Source: Terrimonas rubra (GTDB taxonomy: Bacteria; Bacteroidota; Bacteroidia; Chitinophagales; Chitinophagaceae). Taken from it: 64,000 nucleotides of DNA. The notes beneath the pieces were generated by a model, which did not search any database, was not told the origin of the DNA, and saw only the letters and a program-made list of their open reading frames with translations. Each line of letters starts with the position of its first letter. Position 1 is the first letter of the stretch. Position numbers and translations under genes: made by a program. Positions 16,346-24,820 of the stretch are shown here, piece by piece. Location of the stretch: NCBI RefSeq assembly GCF_042686025.1, contig NZ_JBHUOZ010000001.1, forward strand, positions 1,736,001-1,800,000. The letters run 5' to 3'.

Positions 16346-16816
16346 ATGATAACACTTCGCGGAGAATATGCGGTGACACTGGACGCCAAAGGGCGTTTCC
16401 TGCTTCCGGCCGGCCTTAAAAAGCAGGTGGAAGAGGCGGGCGGACTGCGTTTTGTTATCAACAAGGGGTTTGAGCAATGTTTAAATTTTTACCCGGAAGT
16501 GAACTGGCTGCCGGTAGAAGCAAAAGTAAATGCGCTCAACGATTTTAAACTGGAAGTGCGCCAGTTCAAAAGATTATTTATGAACGGGGTAACGGATGTA
16601 GAGCCGGATAGTGCAGGCAGGATTTTGATCCCCGGATCATTGAAAGAGTTTGCGGGTTTGAACAAGGATATCGTGTTAACCACCGCAGGCAACAAATTTG
16701 AAATTTGGGATAGTAATAAGTACAAAGAGTTCTTTGAATCACCAGTAGCGAATTCGTATGGCGACCTGGCAGAAAAATTATTAGGCGGACCATCATCTGA
16801 CGAAATAATACTGTAA
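16346..16816 (+). CDS. mraZ: transcriptional regulator MraZ
   Basis: MraZ is an AbrB-fold (SpoVT-like) DNA-binding protein that forms rings and controls the division and cell wall cluster it opens. Two DxxxR-type signatures are seen: LDAKGRFLLPAGLKKQ near the N terminus and DSAGRILIPGSLKEFAG in the second repeat. The ATG at 16346 (MITLRGEYAVTLDAKG) is preferred. A TTG two codons upstream (16340) is in frame but has no support. The length is 156 residues. It is the first gene of a long same-strand cluster, with rsmH starting 8 nt after its stop. Phased TGGG boxes precede it. Confidence 0.96.
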   Translation: MITLRGEYAVTLDAKGRFLLPAGLKKQVEEAGGLRFVINKGFEQCLNFYPEVNWLPVEAKVNALNDFKLEVRQFKRLFMNGVTDVEPDSAGRILIPGSLKEFAGLNKDIVLTTAGNKFEIWDSNKYKEFFESPVANSYGDLAEKLLGGPSSDEIIL

Positions 16817-16824
16817 CTGAAGCG

Positions 16825-17787
16825 ATGGCAAAAAAGAAGCAACAACCCGGAACCGATGCACCCGAAACGGGGCAGGACCTGGCAGGCAGTGATTACCACA
16901 TTCCTGTTCTGTTACACGAAACCATCAGCGGGCTCAATATTAAACCCGGTGGTATTTACGTGGACTGCACTTTTGGCGGGGGCGGGCACTCAAAAGTTAT
17001 TCTTTCTCATTTAAACGAACAGGGAAAGTTAATTGCTTTTGACCAGGATGAGGATGCTAAACAAAATATACCCGATGACGACCGGGTAATATTTGTGCCC
17101 CACAACTTCAGGCACCTGTATCGTTTTTTACGGCTGCATAATATTACACAGGTTGACGGCATTATGGCCGACCTGGGTGTGAGCAGTCACCAGTTTGATG
17201 AAGGCGACCGCGGTTTTTCTACCCGTTTTAATGCCAACCTCGATATGCGTATGGACAGGCGGCAAACCACCACTGCATTTGATATTGTCAATACTTACAG
17301 CGAACAGCAGTTGCATAAACTGTTTGAGCAGTATGGCGAGGTAACCAATGCCAAAACATTGGCCCGTAGTATTGTGCAAATGCGGTCAACCGTTTCCATG
17401 CAAACCATCGATGGCTTTAAAAACGCGTTACGTGAACTGGTGAAAGGCAATCCCAAAAAGTACTTTGCCCAGGTTTTCCAGGCTTTACGCATGGAGGTGA
17501 ATGATGAAACGGGCGCATTGAAAGAAATGCTTTCGCAAACACCACCACTGCTGAAACCCGGCGGCCGACTAGCCATCATATCCTTCCATTCCATCGAAGA
17601 TAGAATTGTAAAGAACTTTTTTCGACGGGGGAGTTTTGACGAACCCGAGGATAACCCTTTTACCAACAACCCTACTGTTTCTGAGCTTATCATCATCACG
17701 AAAAAACCGGTGATGGCGTCCGATAGCGAGGCTAAACTGAACCCGCGGTCCCGTAGTGCAAAACTGCGTGTGGCCGAAAAAAAGTGA
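16825..17787 (+). CDS. rsmH: 16S rRNA (cytosine-1402-N4)-methyltransferase RsmH
   Basis: RsmH (MraW) uses SAM to methylate N4 of C1402 in the decoding centre of 16S rRNA. The substrate-recognition start YHIPVLLHETISGL and the SAM motif YVDCTFGGGGHSKVIL are near residues 25-65. DLGVSSHQFDEGDRGFSTR is near residue 115, and FHSIEDRIVKNFFR is near residue 255. A short, charged N-terminal extension (MAKKKQQPGTDAPETGQD) precedes the conserved part. The length of 320 residues is normal. It lies 8 nt after mraZ. Confidence 0.97.
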   Translation: MAKKKQQPGTDAPETGQDLAGSDYHIPVLLHETISGLNIKPGGIYVDCTFGGGGHSKVILSHLNEQGKLIAFDQDEDAKQNIPDDDRVIFVPHNFRHLYRFLRLHNITQVDGIMADLGVSSHQFDEGDRGFSTRFNANLDMRMDRRQTTTAFDIVNTYSEQQLHKLFEQYGEVTNAKTLARSIVQMRSTVSMQTIDGFKNALRELVKGNPKKYFAQVFQALRMEVNDETGALKEMLSQTPPLLKPGGRLAIISFHSIEDRIVKNFFRRGSFDEPEDNPFTNNPTVSELIIITKKPVMASDSEAKLNPRSRSAKLRVAEKK

Positions 17788-17883
17788 CCGGTTATTTACT
17801 GGTTTATTTTTTATGGTACCGGCTGTAGTGCTACTCTCAGCTGCTGTTGCGTCGCACACTTGTACAGTATACCGTTATTCATC

Positions 17884-17953
17884 AGCTGAAAGCCAAAAGC
17901 ATAAAGCTGAAGGCTGGGAACAATGAACTATTAACAATGAACTATTAACTCAT
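17884..17953. repeat. ten-unit heptad repeat array between rsmH and ftsL
   Basis: Ten consecutive 7-bp units keep one phase: agctgaa, agccaaa, agcataa, agctgaa, ggctggg, aacaatg, aactatt, aacaatg, aactatt, aactcat. The first half is the AGCTGAA family and the second the AACAATG family, so two families are fused without loss of register. The array ends 2 bp before the ftsL start codon, inside the dcw operon, so it should be transcribed. Confidence 0.8.
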
Positions 17954-17955
17954 AG

Positions 17956-18276
17956 ATGTCAGAACAACAAACAAAAATTAACTGGAAAAAATGGTTGAAC
18001 TATCAGTCGATAGTGAAACAGGTGCCGTTTTTTTTGTTCCTGGCATTGCTGGCGGTAGTATACATATATAATGGTCACTATGCCGATAAAACGGTACGTA
18101 ATATTAACCGTACGGCAAAAGAAGTAAAGGAGCTGCAATACGAATACAAAGCCATTAAGGCCGAAGTAATGTTCCGCAGTAAGCCCAGTGAAGTAGCCAA
18201 GGCGGTGGAGCCTTTGGGATTAAAGGAGCCGGCAGAGGCGCCGATTGTATTAAAAGACAGTGTAGAGAAGAATTAG
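17956..18276 (+). CDS. ftsL: FtsL-like bitopic cell division protein
   Basis: This small divisome protein normally forms a complex with FtsQ and FtsB and activates FtsWI. The 106-residue product has a short basic cytoplasmic N terminus (INWKKWLNYQSIVKQ), one transmembrane helix (VPFFLFLALLAVVYIYNGHY, about residues 24-43) and a periplasmic helix with heptad character (NRTAKEVKELQYEYKAIKAE), as expected for the FtsL coiled coil. Sequence similarity to proteobacterial FtsL is low. Identity rests on the architecture and on the position between rsmH and ftsI, as in other Bacteroidota. Confidence 0.85.
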   Translation: MSEQQTKINWKKWLNYQSIVKQVPFFLFLALLAVVYIYNGHYADKTVRNINRTAKEVKELQYEYKAIKAEVMFRSKPSEVAKAVEPLGLKEPAEAPIVLKDSVEKN

Positions 18277-18304
18277 ACAATTAGTTAATTAGATAATTTG
18301 AAAA
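18277..18304. repeat. short heptad block between ftsL and ftsI
   Basis: The units acaatta, gttaatt, agataat, ttgaaaa begin at the first base after the ftsL stop codon. Confidence 0.45.
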
Positions 18305-18350
18305 TGAAGGCACCCACTATTTAAAGTAAATGCCGGAGCGATAAAAATAA

Positions 18351-20480
18351 ATGGAAATAAGGAAAGACATATTATGGCGTGTGTACCTGTGTTTTATAGG
18401 TATGACGGTGTTATGTGTCTTTATACTGGCAAAAGCCATTTATATCCAGGGACCACAGGGCGAGCACTGGCGCAGCATGAGCGATAGCATGCACCAGAAG
18501 ATCGTTGAACTGGATGCTGACCGCGGTACCATTTACAGTGAGGACGGACAGATGTTAAGCACCTCCATGCCACAGTTTGATATTTATATGGACATGCAGG
18601 CAGATGGATTGCGTGATAAGAACGGGAAGATCTTTAAAGAAAATGTTGACTCCTTCTCTGTAGCCCTGGCCGGTTATTTTGGCGATAAAACAGCCAAACA
18701 ATATAAAGCCGATCTGCAGGAGGCCTATAAAAAGAAAAGACGTTATTATCCTTTACGGAAAAAAATGTCTTTTGAGGATTATAAAAACTTTCGCCAGTTT
18801 CCTTTGGCCCGCTTAAGTCGTAACAAAAGCGGGGTAATTGTAGAGGAAAGCAGTAAAAGGGTAGCGCCCTTTGGGTTACTGGCCAACAGGACCATTGGTT
18901 TGTCAAGGGAGTTCATTAACAGCGATGGCAAAGTGAAGAAGATGAATGTGGGCCTGGAAATGAGCTACGACAGCCTGCTGGTAGGACAGAAAGGGCAACG
19001 CCTGGTTCGTTTTATTACAGGTGGAGCTGTGCCGGTAGAAGGTTTCCAGGTAGAGCCGGAGAATGGTAATGACCTGTATACCACCATTGATGTGAATATG
19101 CAGGATGTAACCCAGAATGCCCTGCTGAAGATGATGCTGCAGTGTGAGGGTGAATATGGTTCGGCCATATTAATGGAGACAAAGACGGGTAAAATCAAAG
19201 CCATGGCCAACCTGGGCCGTCATACCGATGGTACTTACTGGGAGGATGATAACTATGCTTTGCGTGTTTCAGAACCCGGATCTACCATTAAGCTGGTAAC
19301 ATTATTAGCCGTACTGGATAAAGGCACTTTTAAATTAGATGACCTGGTGGAAGTAGGCAGCGCTGGCAGAATGGTGGTTGGTCCGCGGAATGTGAACGAT
19401 GCGGAACGTTCACCTAAATCGGTACTTACCGTAAAAGAAGCCTTTGCACATAGTTCCAATGTAGGTATGAGTAAGCTGGCATTTAAAGCTTTTGGTCAAA
19501 ATCCAACCGAGCTGGGTGAGTATATGAAGAAGTATGGAATGGCTACCAAATCACCGATTGACCTGGACCATTTACCCAAGCCGAGGCTTGCACCATTGGA
19601 AAAAGGGAATGGCGGTGTGATGAATATGATCACTATGAGCTTTGGGTATGCCATTAATGTAAGCCCTTTGCAAACGCTGACCTTATATAATGCGATAGCC
19701 AATAACGGTAAGATGGTAAAACCTTACCTGGTAAATAATATACAGCAGAACGGCCTGGTGGTAAAACAGTTTGAGCCCGTGGTGATGAATGAGCAGATCT
19801 GCAAGCCGGAAGTAGTAAAGGCTGCACAGGCCAGTATGGAAGCGGTGGTTACCGAAGGCACTGCCCGCAAAGCCATGGCAGGCCTGCCTTTTAAAGTAGC
19901 AGGTAAAACCGGAACGGCGCATGTGGCCGATGGTAATATAAAATATGGCCATGGGGTATACCAGGCATCATTTGTTGGCTACTTCCCGGCCGATAACCCG
20001 CAATACAGTTGTATTGTAGTGATCAGGACCAAACCTCATGCAGCAGTACACTATGGTGGCTCATTAGGTGGTCCGGTGTTTAAAGAAATTGCCAGCAGGG
20101 TATATGCCATGCATGTGGACAGCAAAAGTCCGAGCCAGTTCATAGCAAAGAAAGATAGTTCGGCTTATTTCTATGCAGGCAGCGCCGGTGATTTCAAACA
20201 AGTGTACGGGATGTTAAATATCAGCTTCCGCGATTCGGCAAAGGATAAGGACTGGATCAATGTATACGGAGCAGGCAGTACACCCGTGGCAACGGTTAAC
20301 CAGGTGCGCAAACAGTTAATGCCCAGTTTAAAAGGCATGGGTTTAAAAGATGCGTTGTATTTATTGGAGTCGATGGGCGTGAAAGTACAGGTGAAGGGTA
20401 AAGGTAAAGTGATGAGTCAGTCAGTCTCTCCAGGTACGACCCTGGCAAAAAATATGACAGTTACAATTGAATTAGGATAA
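18351..20480 (+). CDS. ftsI: penicillin-binding protein 3 (FtsI), septal transpeptidase with PASTA domain
   Basis: FtsI cross-links septal peptidoglycan and works with FtsW. It has an N-terminal transmembrane anchor (VYLCFIGMTVLCVFILAKAIYI), then a dimerisation/pedestal domain with LDADRGTIYSEDGQMLSTSM. The transpeptidase domain carries the serine nucleophile in STIK (residue about 312, in EPGSTIKLVTLL), SSN (about 367, in HSSNVGMS) and KTG (about 519, in VAGKTGTAHV). A single C-terminal PASTA-like domain (about 650-709, ending VSPGTTLAKNMTVTIELG) may sense muropeptides or the glycan strand. At 709 residues it is longer than E. coli FtsI (588), which lacks PASTA. murE follows 11 nt later. Confidence 0.96.
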   Translation: MEIRKDILWRVYLCFIGMTVLCVFILAKAIYIQGPQGEHWRSMSDSMHQKIVELDADRGTIYSEDGQMLSTSMPQFDIYMDMQADGLRDKNGKIFKENVDSFSVALAGYFGDKTAKQYKADLQEAYKKKRRYYPLRKKMSFEDYKNFRQFPLARLSRNKSGVIVEESSKRVAPFGLLANRTIGLSREFINSDGKVKKMNVGLEMSYDSLLVGQKGQRLVRFITGGAVPVEGFQVEPENGNDLYTTIDVNMQDVTQNALLKMMLQCEGEYGSAILMETKTGKIKAMANLGRHTDGTYWEDDNYALRVSEPGSTIKLVTLLAVLDKGTFKLDDLVEVGSAGRMVVGPRNVNDAERSPKSVLTVKEAFAHSSNVGMSKLAFKAFGQNPTELGEYMKKYGMATKSPIDLDHLPKPRLAPLEKGNGGVMNMITMSFGYAINVSPLQTLTLYNAIANNGKMVKPYLVNNIQQNGLVVKQFEPVVMNEQICKPEVVKAAQASMEAVVTEGTARKAMAGLPFKVAGKTGTAHVADGNIKYGHGVYQASFVGYFPADNPQYSCIVVIRTKPHAAVHYGGSLGGPVFKEIASRVYAMHVDSKSPSQFIAKKDSSAYFYAGSAGDFKQVYGMLNISFRDSAKDKDWINVYGAGSTPVATVNQVRKQLMPSLKGMGLKDALYLLESMGVKVQVKGKGKVMSQSVSPGTTLAKNMTVTIELG

Positions 20481-20491
20481 AATATACGTGC

Positions 20492-21955
20492 GTGTTACTA
20501 CAGGATGTTTTATACAAAGTGGCTATTCAATCACTCAATGGTTCAACTGCCATTGATGTTTCGGGAGTTCAGTCCGACTCCAGGAAAATAGCTGCCGGAA
20601 ATGTTTTTGTAGCGGTGAAAGGTGTGGGTGTAGATGGTCATTTGTTCATTGACAAGGCAATTGAAAAAGGAGCAACGGTGGTGGTGTATCAAACAACCCC
20701 GGAAGCTTTTCAGCAGGATATTGTTTATATATCGGTAGAGAACAGTGCTATTGCATTGGGTGTGATGGCGGCTAATTTTTACGGGAACCCTTCTGCCGGT
20801 TTAAAAGTAGTAGGTGTTACCGGTACCAATGGTAAAACAACCATTGCTACCTTATTATACAAGCTCTTTACATCGCTGGGGTATACCTGTGGTTTGTTAA
20901 GTACGGTCAACAATATTATTGGTGATAAAGTGCTGGAAGCAACACATACCACACCGGATGCCGTAAGCCTGCAGGCTTTATTGCGTGAGATGGCCGATGC
21001 GGGATGTGATTATGCTTTTATGGAGGTAAGCTCACATGCCGTACACCAGCATCGTATAGCCGGTTTGCAATTTGTGGGTGGCTTGTTCAGTAATATCACG
21101 CATGATCACCTGGACTATCACCAGACATTTGATGAATATATCCGGGTGAAGAAAATGTTCTTTGATGGTTTGCCTAACAATGCTTTTGCCATTACCAATG
21201 TAGATGATAAAAGAGGCCTGGTAATGTTGCAAAACACGGCGGCAAAAAAATATAGTTACAGCATTAAAACCCTGGCTGATTTTAAAGGAAAGCTCATTGA
21301 AAATACGTTGACCGGCCTGGTGATGAGCATCAACGACCAGGAAACACATTTCAGGTTAATTGGTGAGTTTAATGCCTATAACCTGCTGGCCGTGTATGGT
21401 GCAGCTATTTGTTTAGGTCAGGATAAGATGGAAGTGTTGCAACACCTGAGTATGCTGACCGGTGCAGAAGGCAGGTTTGATTTTTCGGTATCACCTAAGG
21501 AGCAGATCATCACGATTGTGGATTATGCCCATACGCCGGATGCTTTATTAAATGTACTGGCAACGATAAAAAAATTAAAGCAGGGTAACGAAAAAGTGAT
21601 AACGGTGGTGGGTTGCGGCGGCGACAGGGATAAAACCAAAAGGCCGGTGATGGCTACGGTAGCCTGTGAGCACAGCGATAAAGTAGTGTTCACCAGTGAT
21701 AACCCGAGGACAGAAGACCCGGCACAGATCATTAAGGATATGGAAGATGGTTTACCTGTTTCAGCCAGAAGAAAATACCTGGCTATTACGGACAGGAGGG
21801 AAGCCATTAAAACAGCGTTGAATCTGGCCGGTGAAGGCGATATTATTTTGGTAGCAGGCAAAGGACATGAGAAGTACCAGGATATCAATGGGGTTAAAAA
21901 CCATTTTGACGATAAAGAAGTGATAGCGGAAATGATAGAATTATTAGAAAAATAA
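20492..21955 (+). CDS. murE: UDP-MurNAc-L-Ala-D-Glu:meso-diaminopimelate ligase MurE
   Basis: MurE adds the third amino acid to the peptidoglycan stem peptide in the cytoplasm, using ATP. The ATP loop GVTGTNGKTTIATLL is near residue 110. VSSHAVHQHRI and FSNITHDHLDYHQTFDEY follow in the central domain. The substrate-selecting motif DNPR (FTSDNPRTEDP, about residue 403) indicates meso-DAP rather than lysine. The start codon is GTG at 20492; no in-frame ATG lies nearby that would keep the N-terminal domain. The length of 487 residues is normal. The gap to ftsI is 11 nt and to mraY 20 nt, consistent with one transcript. Confidence 0.97.
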   Translation: MLLQDVLYKVAIQSLNGSTAIDVSGVQSDSRKIAAGNVFVAVKGVGVDGHLFIDKAIEKGATVVVYQTTPEAFQQDIVYISVENSAIALGVMAANFYGNPSAGLKVVGVTGTNGKTTIATLLYKLFTSLGYTCGLLSTVNNIIGDKVLEATHTTPDAVSLQALLREMADAGCDYAFMEVSSHAVHQHRIAGLQFVGGLFSNITHDHLDYHQTFDEYIRVKKMFFDGLPNNAFAITNVDDKRGLVMLQNTAAKKYSYSIKTLADFKGKLIENTLTGLVMSINDQETHFRLIGEFNAYNLLAVYGAAICLGQDKMEVLQHLSMLTGAEGRFDFSVSPKEQIITIVDYAHTPDALLNVLATIKKLKQGNEKVITVVGCGGDRDKTKRPVMATVACEHSDKVVFTSDNPRTEDPAQIIKDMEDGLPVSARRKYLAITDRREAIKTALNLAGEGDIILVAGKGHEKYQDINGVKNHFDDKEVIAEMIELLEK

Positions 21956-21975
21956 AATTATAAACCACAACCACT

Positions 21976-23253
21976 ATGTTATATCATCTTTTTGATTGGC
22001 TTAAGGACCAGGGAATCAAATTTCCCGGTAGTGAGTTGTATCGTTTTGTATCCTTCAGGGTACTGGCGGCGGTGTTATTATCCCTGTTCATTACCATGGT
22101 ATATGGTAAAAAGCTGATAAAATTCCTGCAGAAAAAACAGGTAGGCGAGTCGGTTCGTGATCTGGGACTGGCAGGGGAGCAGGCGAAAAAAGGAACGCCT
22201 ACCATGGGCGGCCTGATCATCATTATGGCCATTTTAATTCCGACCATATTACTGGCCAAGCTGAACACGGTATATATCATCTTGATGCTGGTAGCAACCG
22301 TATGGTTAGGTATTATCGGGTTTATTGATGACTACTTAAAACTAAAAGCCAAACAGAAAGCAAAGCTGTTAGGTGCTAATTATAAAAAAAGCGACAAAGA
22401 TGGCCTGGCAGGCTGGTTCAAAGTGTTTGGGCAGGTAGGCCTGGGTATTTTAGTAGGAGCAGTGCTTTATTTTAACAGCGATGTAAAAATATGGCGCGAG
22501 TACCAGGGTGTACCCAAAGCAGGAGAGCAAGGGTTTTTTGAAAGAACAGTGGATGGGAAGACCAAATATTTTGTGGAAACAAAAGAACCCATTACCACCA
22601 TCCCCTTTGTAAAAAACCATGAGTTCAATTACTCCAAACTACTGCCCGAATCGCTAAGGCCCTATACCTGGGTGCTGTATATACTGGTGGTGATATTTAT
22701 TATTACAGCAGTATCCAACGGCTCCAATATTACAGATGGCCTGGATGGTTTAGCAACAGGCACTTCGGCATTGATTGGTGTTTGCCTGGGCATATTTGCC
22801 TATGCCAGTGGTAACTTCTTTTTTGCCGATTACCTGAACATCATGTACATACCCAACCTGGATGAGCTATCTATTTTTATAGCGGCGATGGTGGGGGCCT
22901 GTGTCGGCTTCTTATGGTATAATTCGTACCCGGCACAGGTGTTTATGGGTGATACAGGTAGCTTAACATTAGGTGGTATCATAGCAGCCATCGCCATCAT
23001 TGTACACAAAGAATTATTGATCCCTATATTCTGTGGCGTATTCCTGGTAGAAGTATTGAGTGTAACCCTGCAGGTAACCTACTTTAAGTATACCAAGAAG
23101 AAATATGGTGAAGGACGGAGGATATTTTTGATGAGTCCTTTACACCACCACTACCAGAAGAAGGGGTATCACGAAGCAAAAATTGTAACACGTTTCTGGT
23201 TAGTGTCTGTTTTACTGGTGGTATTAAGTATTGCCACTTTAAAAATGAGATAA
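21976..23253 (+). CDS. mraY: phospho-MurNAc-pentapeptide transferase MraY
   Basis: MraY makes lipid I by transferring phospho-MurNAc-pentapeptide to undecaprenyl phosphate in the inner membrane. Catalytic and signature motifs are present: GTPTMGGLIII, the Asp pair in GFIDDYLKL (about residue 116), ITDGLDGLATG (about residue 255), VFMGDTGSLTLGG (about residue 323) and MSPLHHHYQKKGYHEAKIV near the C terminus. About ten transmembrane helices are visible. At 425 residues it is about 65 longer than E. coli MraY. The extra part is a soluble insert at about residues 170-220, typical of Bacteroidota. Confidence 0.97.
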   Translation: MLYHLFDWLKDQGIKFPGSELYRFVSFRVLAAVLLSLFITMVYGKKLIKFLQKKQVGESVRDLGLAGEQAKKGTPTMGGLIIIMAILIPTILLAKLNTVYIILMLVATVWLGIIGFIDDYLKLKAKQKAKLLGANYKKSDKDGLAGWFKVFGQVGLGILVGAVLYFNSDVKIWREYQGVPKAGEQGFFERTVDGKTKYFVETKEPITTIPFVKNHEFNYSKLLPESLRPYTWVLYILVVIFIITAVSNGSNITDGLDGLATGTSALIGVCLGIFAYASGNFFFADYLNIMYIPNLDELSIFIAAMVGACVGFLWYNSYPAQVFMGDTGSLTLGGIIAAIAIIVHKELLIPIFCGVFLVEVLSVTLQVTYFKYTKKKYGEGRRIFLMSPLHHHYQKKGYHEAKIVTRFWLVSVLLVVLSIATLKMR

Positions 23254-23394
23254 CACGGACCGGTTGATATAAATAGTTCGAAAGACCACCACCGATAAAA
23301 TCCTATCCCTGATAACCGCAGCTAAGCAGGCTGATGGAAGTAATCTTTCATCTGATGACTTTGAAAAACCTATTTATTGTTTGGAAACAAAACT

Positions 23395-24732
23395 ATGGCG
23401 AAAAAAATAATAATACTGGGAAGCGGTGAAAGTGGCGTAGGCGCGGCGCTTCTGGCCAAACAAAAAGGCTTCGATGTATTTGTTTCCGACAGCAGTTCTT
23501 TAAAAGAACCTTATAAAAAGGAATTAGACGAGGCCGGTATTCAGTGGGAAGAAGGCGGGCATAGTATGGATGTTATACTGGCTGCCGATGAAGTTGTAAA
23601 GAGCCCCGGCATACCGGAAAAAGTACCGGTGATGAAAGCTATCAGGGAAAAAGGTATTTCCGTGATCAGTGAAATTGAACTGGCTTACAGGTATAAGGGT
23701 GATAGTAAAATAGTGGCCATTACCGGCAGTAACGGTAAAACCACTACTACTACTTTAATTCACCATATCTGCATAACCGGCGGATTAGATGCGGCACTGG
23801 TAGGTAATGTAGGTTTTTCCTTTGCCAGGCAGGTGGCACAGAGTCCAAAACCTTATTATATCGTGGAGGTAAGCAGTTTTCAGTTAGATGATATCAAAAC
23901 ATTTAAACCGGAGATAGCAGTACTCACCAATATAACGGAGGATCATTTAGACAGGTACGATTATAAGTTTGAGAATTATATAGCCAGTAAGTTCAGGATA
24001 ATCATGAACCAGGATGAACATGATTATTTTATTTACTCGGAGGATGATGAAGTAACGACACAATATTTAGAAAAATTTAAGAATCACTCTAACCCACTAC
24101 CGATCAGTATGAGAAAGGAAACAAACGGCGCATTTATCAAAGACGGAGACATGTACGTAAGAACAGGCGAAGATTTTATTACCATGAGTGTGGAGGATTT
24201 CTTCCAAAAAGGAAAACACAACCAGTATAATACTATGGCAGCTTGTTTGGCAGCGGAGAAGTTGGATATCAGGAAAGACCGCATTAAAGAGGCGGTACAG
24301 ACTTTCCAGAGTTTGGAACACCGTATGGAGCCGGTGATCACCGTGCGTGGTGTGGAATTCATCAATGACAGTAAGTCAACCAACGTGAATTCGGTATGGT
24401 ATGCGCTGGAAAGTATGGTGAAGCCAACCGTATTGATACTGGGTGGGGTAGATAAAGGAAATGATTACAGCATTTTGAAAGACCTGGTAAAACAAAATGT
24501 ACGGGCTATCGTATGTATGGGTACAGATAATTCAAAAATATATGAAGGCTTTGCAGATGCCGGTGTACCTATTGTTGATACGGCGAGTGCACAGGAGGCA
24601 GTGCGTGCTTCTTTTGAGTTGGCCCAAAAAGGCGATGTGGTATTATTAAGCCCGGCTTGTGCCAGTTTTGACCTGTTTAAAAATTATGAGGACAGGGGTA
24701 CACAGTTCAAGCAGGCGGTGAGGGATCTGTAA
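23395..24732 (+). CDS. murD: UDP-MurNAc-L-alanine:D-glutamate ligase MurD
   Basis: MurD adds D-glutamate to UDP-MurNAc-L-Ala. The N-terminal Rossmann-like domain reads KKIIILGSGESGVGAALLAK. The ATP loop is ITGSNGKTTTTTLIHH near residue 110, NITEDHLDRYDYKFENYI is near residue 180, and the C-terminal ligase domain has FINDSKSTNVNSVWYAL and LSPACASFDLFKNYEDRG. I chose the ATG at 23395; a TTG at 23377 is in frame but adds six non-conserved residues. The length is then 445 residues. The gap from mraY is 141 bp and contains nothing recognisable. Confidence 0.97.
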   Translation: MAKKIIILGSGESGVGAALLAKQKGFDVFVSDSSSLKEPYKKELDEAGIQWEEGGHSMDVILAADEVVKSPGIPEKVPVMKAIREKGISVISEIELAYRYKGDSKIVAITGSNGKTTTTTLIHHICITGGLDAALVGNVGFSFARQVAQSPKPYYIVEVSSFQLDDIKTFKPEIAVLTNITEDHLDRYDYKFENYIASKFRIIMNQDEHDYFIYSEDDEVTTQYLEKFKNHSNPLPISMRKETNGAFIKDGDMYVRTGEDFITMSVEDFFQKGKHNQYNTMAACLAAEKLDIRKDRIKEAVQTFQSLEHRMEPVITVRGVEFINDSKSTNVNSVWYALESMVKPTVLILGGVDKGNDYSILKDLVKQNVRAIVCMGTDNSKIYEGFADAGVPIVDTASAQEAVRASFELAQKGDVVLLSPACASFDLFKNYEDRGTQFKQAVRDL

Positions 24733-24735
24733 AAA

Positions 24736-24784
24736 AGCTGAAAGCTTAAGGCGGGAAGCAGAAAGCCAAAAGCTTAATGCATGG
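24736..24784. repeat. heptad repeat array between murD and ftsW
   Basis: Seven units in one phase: agctgaa, agcttaa, ggcggga, agcagaa, agccaaa, agcttaa, tgcatgg. This is the same family as at 17.88 kb, again inside the dcw operon. Confidence 0.8.
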
Positions 24785-24820
24785 ATTAGTTGATCAAAAA
24801 AATAATTGTAATAAACATAC

